Positions 15,001-24,300 of a DNA stretch of 64,000 nt are shown one piece after another. Position numbers and translations under genes: made by a program. This DNA comes from Actinernus sp. WN-2022. Lineage: Eukaryota; Cnidaria; Anthozoa; Actiniaria; Actinernidae. Below the pieces are notes generated by a model, which was given only the letters and a program-made list of their open reading frames with translations, was not told the origin of the DNA and ran no database searches. The stretch is taken from positions 76,164,861 to 76,228,860 of the forward strand of contig JAOWCC010000019.1 of assembly GCA_030867875.1 (NCBI GenBank), written 5' to 3'. The first letter of the stretch is position 1. Each line of letters begins with the position of its first letter.

Positions 15001-16917
15001 GTGAAAGCCTTGTATTTGAGCTCTCACATCGGTGATTGAAGACTGTCTGCTTATAGAGAGTACATGCAACCCCAAGCCTTGTTTAACTGTAGTATGTTCA
15101 TTAGTATGCAATAAACAGGTGATAACATGACAACCACTTATTGCATACTAATGAGTATTTATACAGGATTTATTGCATCAGTAAGTTGTAACAATGGATT
15201 TTGGGTGTGGCCTGGTAGACAAAACCATACAACTCCAAAAGTGATACGATAAGGCACTATGTTAAAGAATGAGACTACAAAAACAGAAGGAAAATTTAAA
15301 AAGTGGATATGCTATTTGTTGCACTCAGTCCATATAAAGTACCATTGTCAACTTCTTTTTTTTCATTTTGCTCATTTCTGAGCACTCCATGGAGGCTAAA
15401 ATGGGGGATTCTTTTAATGCTAAATAGCTTGTAGCAAAATAATTATTTATCAGTGTGATATTATGTTCACAGGTCAACTGGCAAAAAGAAACCAAAGGTA
15501 TAGTGGACTTGATTACTGCATTGTCTTTAACTGAGGCGATACTATCATTGAACTACAGTATCCTATAAATCAATACTTTCATTATGCAGTGGACACAATA
15601 GCTTTTGCACTTCCAGCCTCATCTCTACATGTACATGTACCTCGAGTTTGGAAGTGCAAGAACAAAGGTTTTGGGACGCAACATGGCTGCTGCGTGATAA
15701 AGGTCTATCAGAGCTCAGCATTTCAATGAAATACAGTGGCATTTCTTGGCTAGATTACAGTACGCCAATCAGAATCTGGAACTTTGAATACATAATCAGT
15801 CTTGAAATGTGGTCACCACTCACAGCCATTGGCTTAAAATAACTTGAAAGTTTTTCATAATGTCTTCAAATCTGCACTCACTTTCCAGAAAAAATAGATT
15901 CCACATTATTCGAGTTGTATAAAAACCAAGATAATATGAATTTTGAGTCAAATTTTGGCAATCCCTTTATGTAGGACGACACAAATTTTTACCAAAAATA
16001 CAATAGAATACAACACAATTCAATACAACAATAGAATGCAATACAATAGAATACAATTTGGTAGCAATTCGTGTTGTCCTACATGAAGGGATGGCCCAAA
16101 TTTTCTTCCATATAATTCCATAAGAAAACTGATGAAAATAAAAAAAAACTGTAAATATCAACTAGAAACCCTAATTTAGACAGTTTGTTAATCTTAATGT
16201 CCATAAATGTAAAAAAAAAATGTAGATAAACTCTTAAATCAGGCCATTCACAGGATGATGGAGGTTCTATAATTTTGATTTCTCATGCCTCACTTTTTAC
16301 CTTCTCTTGTTTTGCTTGTTTACAGTGGAAAAGGAAATCAACATCGAGTACCAAAAAAAGAAGTAAGCTATTTATATTTCATCTTATTTTATTTATTATA
16401 AGAAAGCCTTATAGATATTGTACACATTCCAAGTACAATGGATGAAAAGTCACTGTGTTGTTATCAGTGTCATTAGCAAGCTTTAGATTAGAGTATGACT
16501 GAGTACAATTTTTCACAATCGACATACACTTTTATATGAACAAACAAATACCCTTAGTAGCTTGTTCTGGTGTCTGCAGCATTGTTTGGCAGAAATGGAA
16601 GATCTCTACTTTCTTGCAACTGAAATATTTTGTCTAAAAGTTGTACTCGTTATCGAATCTAAAGCTCCCTATTAGAAGCCAGCTACCAGGAATGCTAACC
16701 ATGTCCGTGGGAAGTGAGTAGCAGCTGCCATTCCAAACTTTTGTCATTTCCCTCTTACAAAGGGCTAACACTCAAAACATCAACAGCTACTGAATTCTCA
16801 TTAGCTACTTTGATTATATGAGTGTTTTAGGTATGCACAGAATGATATACAAGTCATGTATTCATTTGTTTTACCAGTACATTTTATTTTTTTGTAGGAT
16901 TGGGAAGAAGAAGATAA
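1..16917 (+). CDS. NGDN: Neuroguidin, C-terminal half (10 exons, 5' end outside window)
   Basis: Spliced CDS by hand: 1-31, 3777-3866, 5266-5297, 10289-10350, 11807-11855, 12441-12524, 14401-14429, 15473-15497, 16326-16362, 16898-16917. All junctions are GT/AG, phases agree, and the join gives 152 residues plus TAA. The piece opens with VPPKVSAVPYDEG, continues RALSSTLLQELRDEYSEAP and YEEDNFLRL, then LDELTSFTDLSVL, and ends in a basic tail RRLGRRR. These blocks match the C-terminal half of neuroguidin (Sas10/Utp3/C1D family; relative of yeast Lcp5), which acts in nucleolar small-subunit rRNA processing and binds eIF4E and CPEB in metazoans. Human NGDN is about 315 residues, so roughly the first half, including the Sas10/C1D region, lies upstream of the window. 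The introns are filled with repeats. The family call is from recalled motifs, not a search. The short last exons are the least certain part. Confidence 0.9.
1354..1552. repeat. Tandem duplication, about 95-bp unit, two copies
   Basis: Two adjacent diverged copies share the start GGCATTATAGTT, a middle GGTCATGTGA or GATCATGTGA block, and the end GATGCAATTAACTA. It lies in an NGDN intron. No coding potential is visible. Confidence 0.6.
1563..1930. repeat. Three-copy local repeat, middle copy inverted
   Basis: The block around GTTTCCCTTGGAAATTTGATG occurs at about 1636 and 1876 in direct orientation, each preceded by GTGTCTGTCTTGGAACT. A reverse-complement version (CATCAAATTTCC, then AACTATCAGCTGGTAGTTCC) sits between them at about 1720-1760. 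It is intronic, and the short ORFs here are not credible genes. Confidence 0.55.
1956..2755. mobile_element. MITE-like element with imperfect terminal inverted repeats, about 800 bp
   Basis: The left end reads ACTGTGTAGCATGAACATTT and the right end is its imperfect complement, AAATGTTCATACTACACGGT. Both subterminal regions repeat the word TTTTGCGG on the left strand (about 1990-2055 and 2640-2650). I see no transposase ORF and no clear target-site duplication. Confidence 0.6.
3090..3705. mobile_element. Tigger/pogo-type MITE, intact ends, TA target-site duplication
   Basis: The ends are CAGTCGAAGCTCTCG on the left and GAGCTTCGACTG on the right, flanked on both sides by TA (3088-3089 and 3706-3707). 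A CAGTCGA-type start with TA duplication is characteristic of pogo/Tigger elements (Tc1/mariner superfamily). Words like TCGTAAGCGACCA are repeated inside both ends. The 616-bp body has no transposase, so it is non-autonomous. A second copy in reverse orientation is at 35507-37062. It stops about 70 bp before NGDN exon 2. Confidence 0.8.
4110..5215. mobile_element. Diverged copy of the TTAA host repeat also found at 22581-24614
   Basis: Positions 4178-4257 and 4823-5215 match the flanks of the 22.6-24.6 kb element in order: GAATTGTAGCA, then CCCACATACAATTTTGC, then a gap filled by another MITE, then AATCCAAACTACA, CCACCATCCAGCCAATCGG and ACCAATGAAATTACGAGAAA. Outer ends are decayed, so the limits are approximate. 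NGDN exon 3 begins about 50 bp beyond its right side. Confidence 0.55.
4262..4814. mobile_element. Long-inverted-repeat MITE with TTAA duplication
   Basis: The element starts AGTGCCAATGAAATGAAAAA and ends with the complement (TTTTTTCATGTCATTGGCACT), flanked by TTAA at 4258-4261 and 4815-4818. The arms pair imperfectly over about 240 bp, including GAGAGCGCGAACAT with ATGTTCGCGCTCTC and GACGTCACTAGGTC with GACCTAGTGACATC. No coding sequence. It interrupts the older repeat 4110-5215. Confidence 0.8.
5398..6128. mobile_element. MITE with 35-40 bp terminal inverted repeats and TA flanks
   Basis: The left end GGTGTGCTCACACTGGACCA pairs with the right end, which reads on the opposite strand GGTGGGTTCACACTTAAAGA. 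Both then continue into CCACTAAGTCTGTCT. TA lies on each side (5396-5397 and 6129-6130). The core repeats the word CTTAGTGG or its complement. A second MITE (5745-5996) is inserted in it. Confidence 0.7.
5745..5996. mobile_element. Nested MITE with ATAGGCCCTTT ends
   Basis: The left arm ATAGGCCCTTTCTAGGACAT and GGTCACGTGACC pair with the right arm GGTCACATGACC and GCAAAGGGCCTAT. A related half-site AATAGGCCTTTTACAGGAAA with GTCACGTG occurs at about 2763. It lies inside the larger MITE at 5398-6128. Confidence 0.6.
6250..6500 (+). mobile_element. tRNA-derived SINE
   Basis: The head carries a polymerase III A-box-like CAGCTCAGTGGTTATATAAG and a B box GGTTCAAACCC (6306-6316) at tRNA spacing. 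A tRNA-unrelated body follows, and the 3' end is AT-rich (AATAAAGTGCC, then TTTTACTTTATTTTACTTTA). It is too degenerate to be a tRNA gene. Confidence 0.65.
7030..9337 (+). mobile_element. CR1/L2-like non-LTR retrotransposon relic, split by a 1.4-kb insertion
   Basis: The first half encodes reverse-transcriptase motifs: CGVPHRSVLGPLLFLLYIND and HLFADNTNLFYSNKN (7090-7230). After the insertion (7290-8730) it resumes with NKLSLNVDKTNFVIFHAPQK (8738-8800) and KKISKGVGVLTKIRHY (8925-8980). It ends in a (TTG)n tail at about 9313-9333. Frameshifts and stops are frequent and the 5' portion is missing, so this is a dead copy. It is sense-oriented within NGDN intron 3. Confidence 0.75.
7290..8730. mobile_element. 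Helentron-like non-autonomous insertion inside the LINE
   Basis: The LINE reading frame stops at 7289 and resumes at about 8731. The left end is ACTCGGGC followed by a hairpin (CTGCC...GGCAG). The right end carries the complement GCCCGAGT at 8700-8707, set back from the edge and followed by a second hairpin AGCCCAGATGGGCT (8711-8724). Asymmetric inverted repeats with a hairpin between the internal repeat and the 3' edge are known for Helentrons and their short derivatives. No Rep/helicase ORF is present. The class is an inference; the insertion itself is clear. Confidence 0.55.
9338..10288. other. NGDN intron sequence without gene
   Basis: I see no exon here. The words TATTATCACCCCTTCA (about 10064) and TGAAGGGGTGATAATA (about 10173) form a widely spaced inverted pair. 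The rest looks like decayed repeat, with no recognisable protein. Confidence 0.4.
10376..10705. mobile_element. Long-inverted-repeat MITE with TA flanks, 25 nt after NGDN exon 4
   Basis: The left arm starts CCGTCGTTTGCATC and contains AACATGTTCTAATTAGG and AACTTTTGCACCCAAAAT. The right arm is its complement, with ATTTTGGGTGCGAAAGTTTG, then GATGCAAATGACGG. TA is present on both sides (10374-10375 and 10706-10707). Arms are about 100 bp and there is no ORF. The splice donor of exon 4 is at 10351. Confidence 0.75.
10713..10812. mobile_element. Decayed copy of the hairpin element at 39788-39970
   Basis: ACAAAGGTTTCAATATGAGG and its pairing partner CATTGAAACCTTTGT match the arms of the 39.8-kb palindrome, with the same TCACTTGTC lead-in. 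The right arm is truncated. Confidence 0.5.
10813..11806. other. NGDN intron 4, no gene seen
   Basis: AT-rich intron. The small ORF near 11576-11800 runs into the next acceptor and shows no family features. No structured repeat was recognised. Confidence 0.4.
12725..13640 (-). mobile_element. Tx1/L1-type LINE ORF2 C-terminal remnant
   Basis: The minus strand encodes an open stretch of 186 codons (12890-13450) with IVHPLPYNWKVLLK, YSRFFQYRILNNCLFLNYDL and CSFCQTYYETIDHLFVEC. The last is the C-terminal CxxC...H...C region typical of L1/Tx1-clade ORF2 proteins. Upstream (13450-13620) it continues after a frameshift with TMDLQEVLQESLWNN. No reverse-transcriptase core is present, so this is a 5'-truncated dead copy, antisense in NGDN intron 6. 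Confidence 0.75.
13763..13897. mobile_element. Hairpin MITE
   Basis: AATTGAAGGGGTGAGCAGAA at the left pairs with TTCCACTCACCCCTTCAATT at the right. Pairing continues inward through AGAGTTAAGTGATGACA with TGTCATCACTTAACTCT, and then TTCTCC with GGAGAA. The whole 135 bp folds on itself. Confidence 0.75.
14456..14572. mobile_element. Short inverted-repeat element, 27 nt after NGDN exon 7
   Basis: GGTTAATCAATGGCCACGAG pairs with CTCATGGCCATTGATTAACC. The exon 7 splice donor is at 14430. No coding potential. Confidence 0.65.
14887..14971. repeat. Hairpin repeat
   Basis: AATGCACCAGTAAATTCCAG and TAGTGC on the left pair with GCACTA and CTGGAATTGACTGGTGCAT on the right, around a G-rich loop. It is in NGDN intron 7. 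Confidence 0.6.
15091..15153. repeat. Small hairpin
   Basis: CATTAGTATGCAATAA pairs exactly with TTATTGCATACTAATG about 30 bp later. Confidence 0.55.
15961..16092. mobile_element. Short MITE with CCCTTTATGTAGGACGACAC ends
   Basis: ATCCCTTTATGTAGGACGAC and the right end GTTGTCCTACATGAAGGGAT are complementary with few mismatches. The 60-bp core is an AATACAATAG-type simple repeat. It lies in NGDN intron 8. Confidence 0.65.
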
Positions 16918-17723
16918 ATCCTTATGTTTTCAAACGTAATTAAGAAGAGCTGTTATTGTTCACAAGCCTAGGTTGAACATGAACAAATGATCTTGTTCTG
17001 ACTGCCACAAGCAATGAGAATCTCACATCTGTGCCCATTTTGATTCAGGTTTTAAACAGTTTCTTACACACTATCAATGTTGAACATTTGATATAACAAC
17101 AACTGTTATTGGCTCGAAAATGTAGGTTGATAACATATAAGTGAGATTGGCCATGGCCAGAGACCCTTCTAAGGACTCTAATGTATGTGTTACACTTTCA
17201 CCTAACTTAGAACTTCAGCCATCATCAACATGATTGTTTAGAATTGCATTAACTATACATGTATATAGGACTGAAGTTGTTGTCAAACCTCTTAACTGCA
17301 TGAGTGCCAGACTGTTCTTTGGTGCACAATGCACACCATACATGTATATTGCACTCAATCCTTGAAATACATGTCCTGATGGTACCCATGACATAGGCAT
17401 GCATACCCAGAGGATTTCCAGCAGCTGAAAAGTGGCTCCTAAGTCATCCAGGGTTTGAGAGATGTGAGCACTCCCCCTCAGATATTCTCAGCTGGGGAGG
17501 GAAAGGGTAGCAATAGTCGAATGGTCTTTTATCGCACGGAGGCCATGTTGAGTCCCAGTAAACTCGTTCTGAAACCAACCAGTGCGAGGCTACTGGGGCC
17601 AAAACTATTGTTTTATCCAAGATGGCTGAACTGAGATAACAGCCCATGAGCAGCCTACCTTGCTACTGTAAAATATTTGTTTGCTGTGTGAAATGTTGAC
17701 TCTTCACTTCATTGAGAAATAAA
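16918..17723 (+). terminator. NGDN 3' untranslated region with candidate poly(A) signal
   Basis: The first AATAAA downstream of the NGDN stop that I noticed is at 17718-17723. No other exon is visible between them. The transcript end is inferred from this hexamer only. Confidence 0.3.
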
Positions 17724-18349
17724 ACAACCTTGTGCATCTTTCAGTTCAATGTCTCCTTTGCAGTCGTTCTCAGGGTTATTTGTCTCAGTATGCTAGCCCT
17801 ACTAATGGATGCTTACCACAGCCAAACATTCATTCTCGACTGTTTGAGTTACATGGCCAATGAAAACCAATTACAACGTAAATTGAAGAATGTAAAATAT
17901 AAATTAATTAGCAACGAGAACAGCATCAATACAAACTATGTACATCTTCCTTCCAGCAAGTGGATAAAAACTGAGGACAGAATGCTATTTGAACCAATTC
18001 TACATCCATATTTTCAAGTTCAGCCTCTGTACATGTATTTCCAGAGTTCTAGTGTGAGCGGTTCTTGAATTCTGAGAACTGAATGCCGATTGGTCAAAAG
18101 CTTGAAATGAAAGTGTCTGGTTGCGGTAAGAACCATTAGTGTGGCTACATGTAACATTATGTGATGACCCTAAGAGACTAATATTTCAGTAGTGAAGAGA
18201 AATATGAGCAAACTCAAGTGTTTCTATCTTGTAAATTTTATATTGAGAGCCATGCATGCATGCATGCATGGGGATTCACCTTATTAAACATGACCAGAAG
18301 ACGGTCTTTCCCTCATTGCTTTTTCTTCCAATTTCCTGTTCTGTGTAAT
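17724..18349. other. Convergent intergenic region
   Basis: This separates the 3' ends of NGDN (plus) and TMEM42 (minus). It contains a short CATG tetranucleotide run at about 18252-18271. The ORF at 17712-18068 has no recognisable domain and I do not call it a gene. Confidence 0.4.
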
Positions 18350-21300
18350 TCATTTTCTTTTGGCTTGTGCTTGCATTGCATCAGTGTTCTGTGACGTGTC
18401 ATTTCCATGATGTATCAGGATTAAGCCAGTAATTATGAACGATGCACCCAGCCACCATCTCATTGACAATGTCTCTCCAAATAGAATCAAACCAATGATG
18501 GCCTGAAAATAATAAGGGAAACGGAGCTCGTTATCAATAGGAAAGCAAACAGATCTGATATGAAGTGAAAATCATACCCAATTAACTCTAATCAGAAACA
18601 TTATTTTTCTTGTGCAAACCTTTTTTGCCAATTAAATTGTGTTGAAAATAAAGCCAACATTCAATACAACAGTGATTGTTAGAATAATTACATCTGCTGT
18701 TAGTAATGTTATTAAAGAGCCACTCAATCGTGATCCTTCACATGCCTAGTACACCATTTTCTCCACCGAAATCAGATTAATTTATTTTGCACTATTTTTG
18801 CTTTTCATAAAATTTACAAAATTAATATGTAGGAAAAATAAGATGGTAATATAAGCTATTAAATTTAAAGTGCATACGAGCCCAAATGTTTTATCATTAA
18901 AATCGATTATCCTTCAAGTAAATAGTTGAATTGTAAAATATTTCTTAATTTGAGTGCTGCGTCTGAGTTAGGTTTCTATTTCCAATATGCTAATTATGTT
19001 AGGCCAACAAAAGGTCATATCTTTCTCCTTGTGAATGAAACTATTCCTGATTTATACAAAATATTTGGTAAAATCACTGATGCAAGGCCCTAATATTACA
19101 TGAATGTTTAAAATTTTTTGTATATTTCTGCCAGCACATTTTTATATTATAAAGGAGTCATCACATAATTAGCATATTGGAAATAGAAACCTCTAACTCG
19201 TAGACGCAGCACTCAAATTAAGAAATATTTTACTATTCAAGTATTCACTTGATGGAGAATCGATTTTCATGATTAAAAAATTGGGTTCATATGCACTTTA
19301 ATGAGCTAGGATAGATGTGCACTAGGCTTTCGGGTTGATCATTACCATAGATATAATAGTTGAGGGAAAAAAAAGAATGATATAAAAAGAATAGGAAAAA
19401 GTGCAGAATAGAAATCGAGAGGAAAAAAATCAGGAATTATACAAAGGAAATAAGAAAAAGAGCAGAGGAAAAGTATGCTAATACGAAAGGAAATATTGCT
19501 ATAGTAAGTTTACATTTAAATAATTTCATGAATATAATAATTCTAATGCTAATGTTAATACTTGTGACATTAATTCTAATCCTACTATTACAATATTAAC
19601 ACTGCAAATAGTACGAGTATTATAAACTCAATCAGGTCTTCTGACATAATTCGATTACCATGTATATGTTAGCATAAATTATTGAGAAATTACTACAACA
19701 TTTGACAAAAACTGAACTGGATTCAACACAATGTGTAGTATAATAAAACGTTGGAAGCAAAAAGTTACGTTGATGTATTGGCTGAAGTAGGGATGAAATA
19801 AATCGAAATGAATATTTTTACGGTCACGTGCATACTGCCCGAAAATGTCATAATATACATGTAGGAAAATTTGGAAAATAATACAATAAATATTCACCAA
19901 AAAAGGAATACCACAATGAACTCTCTTACTTTACTCTCGTATCACAACAGATTTACCAAATTTAAGTGATTTCTAATTGTAAACAAAGGCCAACAGATAA
20001 TTTGTATAATAGGTCACTTACTATTAGTAAGTATCTAAAAATATAATTTTTATTAGGTAGTTTATAAAAACTCAAAAGGCAAAGTATCAACTCTCAAAAG
20101 TAAACATAACATATAGTTTCATTTTGATTTAGCAGGAGTCTTAGCAATGCCAAAACAACGACTCTGCATAAATCCTTGCCCTGTCCAAGAAAACAATTAT
20201 ATCCCCCAGATATGTTCTCAGTGACATGTCGAGATATGGTCTTGAGCCAGCCCAATAAGAAATGTTTCAAACAGGTCTAACATGATTTCCCCCCTATTTC
20301 CTGGGGGAAAACATTACGTCCACCCCCCATTTCATACCATGAACGGTCAATGAATTCTCACCTCTGACAAGTCTTTGCTGAAATTACGTAGCTGACAGCC
20401 AATTTACGACTCCAATACTGCTATCCAATACTCCAATACTGCTATCCAGTTATCACTGCTATCCAGTTATCACTGCTTTCCTGGTCAAGTTAGGCCAAAA
20501 CTGCAGCCAAATCATACGTTTTAGAAGCCCTCGGATTGCAGCCCAATCTCGTGATTTGTGTATATATACGCTTACAAATATCATATTATAAATCCTTCCA
20601 TAGGTTAAAATCCAACAAAACCCCATACTCAAAACCCTCCGATAAGACACTGTGCTCAAAACCTTCAGAGAAAGCCCCATACTCGAAATCCTACAACAAA
20701 ACCCGAAATAAATAAATTTAATACCGTCTTATTTTAATAAAAATACTTATTTTAATCAAATTGCTGCAAACCTTAAGCCTAAAAAATGAAGCTTCCAAAC
20801 AAATCACACAAAGATTTCCTTCAAATGTGCTTTTAAATGATAGTTTTTTCAGAAATCCTACTACACCAAATGAAATAAAATTATTGATTGACAATCTGGA
20901 TCAAAGTAAAATTTCAGGAATTTGTAACTTTCTTATAAAGTTAAAGGGGCTGTGTCACGGTAAGACTTTACATTCAGTTTTCCGGGCCGGAAAGAGTTAT
21001 TTCCACCGATTTTGATATGAACTAACGAACCTCTCGGCCATGTGGGATGCTGAAAATCAAAGCAAATATGCAAAAATGACTAAGAAACAGTGTATAATTA
21101 AACAGTCTCCAGGGAAAATATTGAAAATCCTTTCAATCAAGCATTGAGGGAGGGAAGTTTAACTGTTTGTATCCAATTAACAGCCACTAAATGAGCGATT
21201 ACTCGATACATGCGCAGTACCATGACATAGCCCCTTTAATCAAACTTATAAGTTCAGCTCATCTCTTGGACTTAATAATTATTTTGTAAATGGTTGCTTT

Positions 21301-24300
21301 CCTGACAAGTTAAAAAATCAAAAAAAAAATTCCACTGCATAAAGGTGAATCTAAATTAAATATCACAAACGTTAGGCCAATATTACTTCTCCCTGTCTTC
21401 TCTAAAATATTTGAACAAATCATGTTCCAAGGTATGTCTTTAATTTTTTTTTGGAGTCAAAGAAAATTCTATTTGAGCACCAATATGGATTTCAAAAAAA
21501 GGAATATACATGTACCATCGTAGCCATATATTAGATCTTCTAAATAAGATTGTTGATGCCTTTGAAAGTAAATCTTTTTCTGCAGTGGTATTCCTGGATT
21601 TTGCAAAAGCATTTGATACTGTAAATTTTGACATACTAAACTGCATTAAGTTGGTTTAAATCATACCTATATATATTTAATAGAAAACATAGTTTCAATT
21701 AATGGTGTGCCATCAAGTGAACTCACAGTAACTTGTTCCTATTCTTTTTCTTTTATACATTAATAAACATTGTAAATTCCTCCAATTTTTTTTTTCTCGT
21801 TTGCTGATGACACTAGTCTCCTTTACTTGAGCAAAATATCAATGAATTAGAATGTATCATTAATAGTGAACTTCTTGAAATCCAGGAATGGCTTTTATGT
21901 AATAAGCTCTCTCAATATAACTAATACAAATGTTGTCCTCTCTTTCACTCTTCTAAATCCAAGATTCCATTTTCAACAAAAATAAAAATTTATAATAAGA
22001 TGATACTAGAAAAGGATAGTACCAAATATTTACTAAGGCATTATTATTGATATAAAACAACTGATGTGGAAAGATCAAATAGCCACGATCAAAATGAAGT
22101 TAGCAAAAACACTGGGATTAATCTACAAAGCAAAGTATTATGCATCACCTCCAGTTCTCAAACAAATATCTTATGCTTTTTTCTATCCCTACTTAAATTA
22201 TGCAATCCTATATATTATGGGGTAATGCTTGTCCCACTCTATTAAACCCTATTAAAAAAATGCAAAAAAAGGCCATCTGAGCCCTATCGAATGAGACATG
22301 GAATAAGCACCCCCCTCCTCTTTTCCATCAACTACACCTTTTGACCGTGGACTATATCTTCAAACTTAATACTTAAGCCTCTACATGTATGATATCTACC
22401 ATAAAAAATTAAATGAAACTTTCCTAAATATGTTCACTCCAATTGCTAATAATTATTCATCAACACAATACAAGGAAATCTAAATATTTTCTTTATTAAC
22501 TATTCAAGAACCAACTACAAACAAACATTTATTAGCATTAATCGAATAAACATCTGGGATCAAATACCCCACCATATTAAAGTGTGCGTGCCTATCACCC
22601 TTTTGCAATTTTGATAGCTTATGAACCTCCGAAAAGTTGAGTACTTTTGTGAAGAACGTTTTGGTTTAAGTAATGGTCCAGATAAGAACTGTAGTAGAAT
22701 CCATTGTTCTGCGGCAATGAGCCTCCCCCACATACGATTTTGCTTGAATACGCCTTAACCCTTTCACCACTACAGGCCTCAAAAGCGGCCAATATGAAGC
22801 ATGTACCTGGGAAAAATTATTACATCAAACCTAGACATGCTGGAGATACGATGTTGCGATACTATTTCAAGGGATGGATAACTTCAAAGTCAGAGCTATA
22901 ACAGGGATCGCTTGACTCTCCCACTTTGGAGAAAAACTCATTTGTTTTGGAGATCGCTGTTCGTTTCTTCGATTTTCGCGAATTTTGAGGAGCTGAAAAT
23001 CGGCTCAAAAAACCTTCCCATTCCCACTTGAAATCAAAACCAAATACAAAATCACCACTCAGTCGTTAGAGTACCTTGTTTAATCTTTCCAACCACCAGG
23101 TTTGTTTGCACAAAACACACCACGCGACTGTGAACCACACCTTGTTTACACTGCACTTCACTCAACCACATATTCCTGCTCCCACCTCCAATTGGATGCT
23201 GGGTAATCAACAAAAAAATCATAATGAGTCCCCCCTCTGAGACTCCTGTAGGTTTTTTTAAAGTCTTTTACCCCTACAACCAAGAGCGGTGATTTGGACT
23301 CCAGCCGTTGCTTTAAAGTGACAAAAACACACCCTAATAGGTTGAGCAGGGGGGAAAGACAACCAACTGCAGAATTTCAAGGGTTTCAGTGAAGAATTAT
23401 TTCATGTGTCTCAAAGCACAAACACAACAGAAAAATCCTGTGAAACCCCTCACAAGGCCTACTAAAAGCAAACCAAGTACTTTTCAGCCGTCATCAGACT
23501 TAATGATGTCTTCAAGCTCTCTGACAGTGGCTTATTTGTCCAAAATTAGAGCACATTTCATTGGAAATCCTACAGAAGAAAGCATACTTACCGCCGACAA
23601 GTCCGTAGAATTCTGCCGAATGGCATCATGGGGAAAGTTTGAGCCCTTGGTTTAAAAAGTCAGCAGTATTTAACTACCCTGGGCAAGCCAAACTGGAACT
23701 GAGGGGGGAGGGTTGAGTTAGCACTCTGAATTTCACCAATTCAGCCCAAACGCTTCCGGTGGTGAAAGGGTTAAGTGCTTTAGGAGGTATCTACAGTCCA
23801 AACTACATCTCGAAAATAAAGTATTTGTTATGCTATTGGATCTTTTTTCTGTGAAAACACAGAGAAGCCACCATCCAGCCAATCGGATGTAGAGAAAACA
23901 AAGGATTTTTAAATCGCAAATTTGAGAACTTTCCCCACATACGATATTCTTCGACATTAAACCATAATTAGTTCGATCAAAAATAAATTCAACCACAAAA
24001 AAATATCGAACGATAATGTATTATTTCGATGGGTTTCTATTGAATTTATAAGTATCAACCAATGAAATTACGAGAAAGAATAATAGAAAATTAACACCTT
24101 TTAACATTCCTTGCCATAGACACTACAGTTCTTATTTGGACCATTACTTAAAGTGAATACTTTATGTTCTATGCTTGTTTGAAATCGTGTAAATGTGACC
24201 TTTCCTGACCCATGACCGCGTAAGTAAAAGCCTGGGTCGAAACCTGGGTAGACGTCATCTCATTAATGCATTATTCTCCATGGCGCCTTTTTATCACAAC

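Noticed and set aside
20560..20700. Telomere-like AACCC repeats
   Set aside because: The CAAAACCC words are irregular (CTCAAAACCCTCCG, CTCAAAACCTTCAG) and do not form a TTAGGG-type array.
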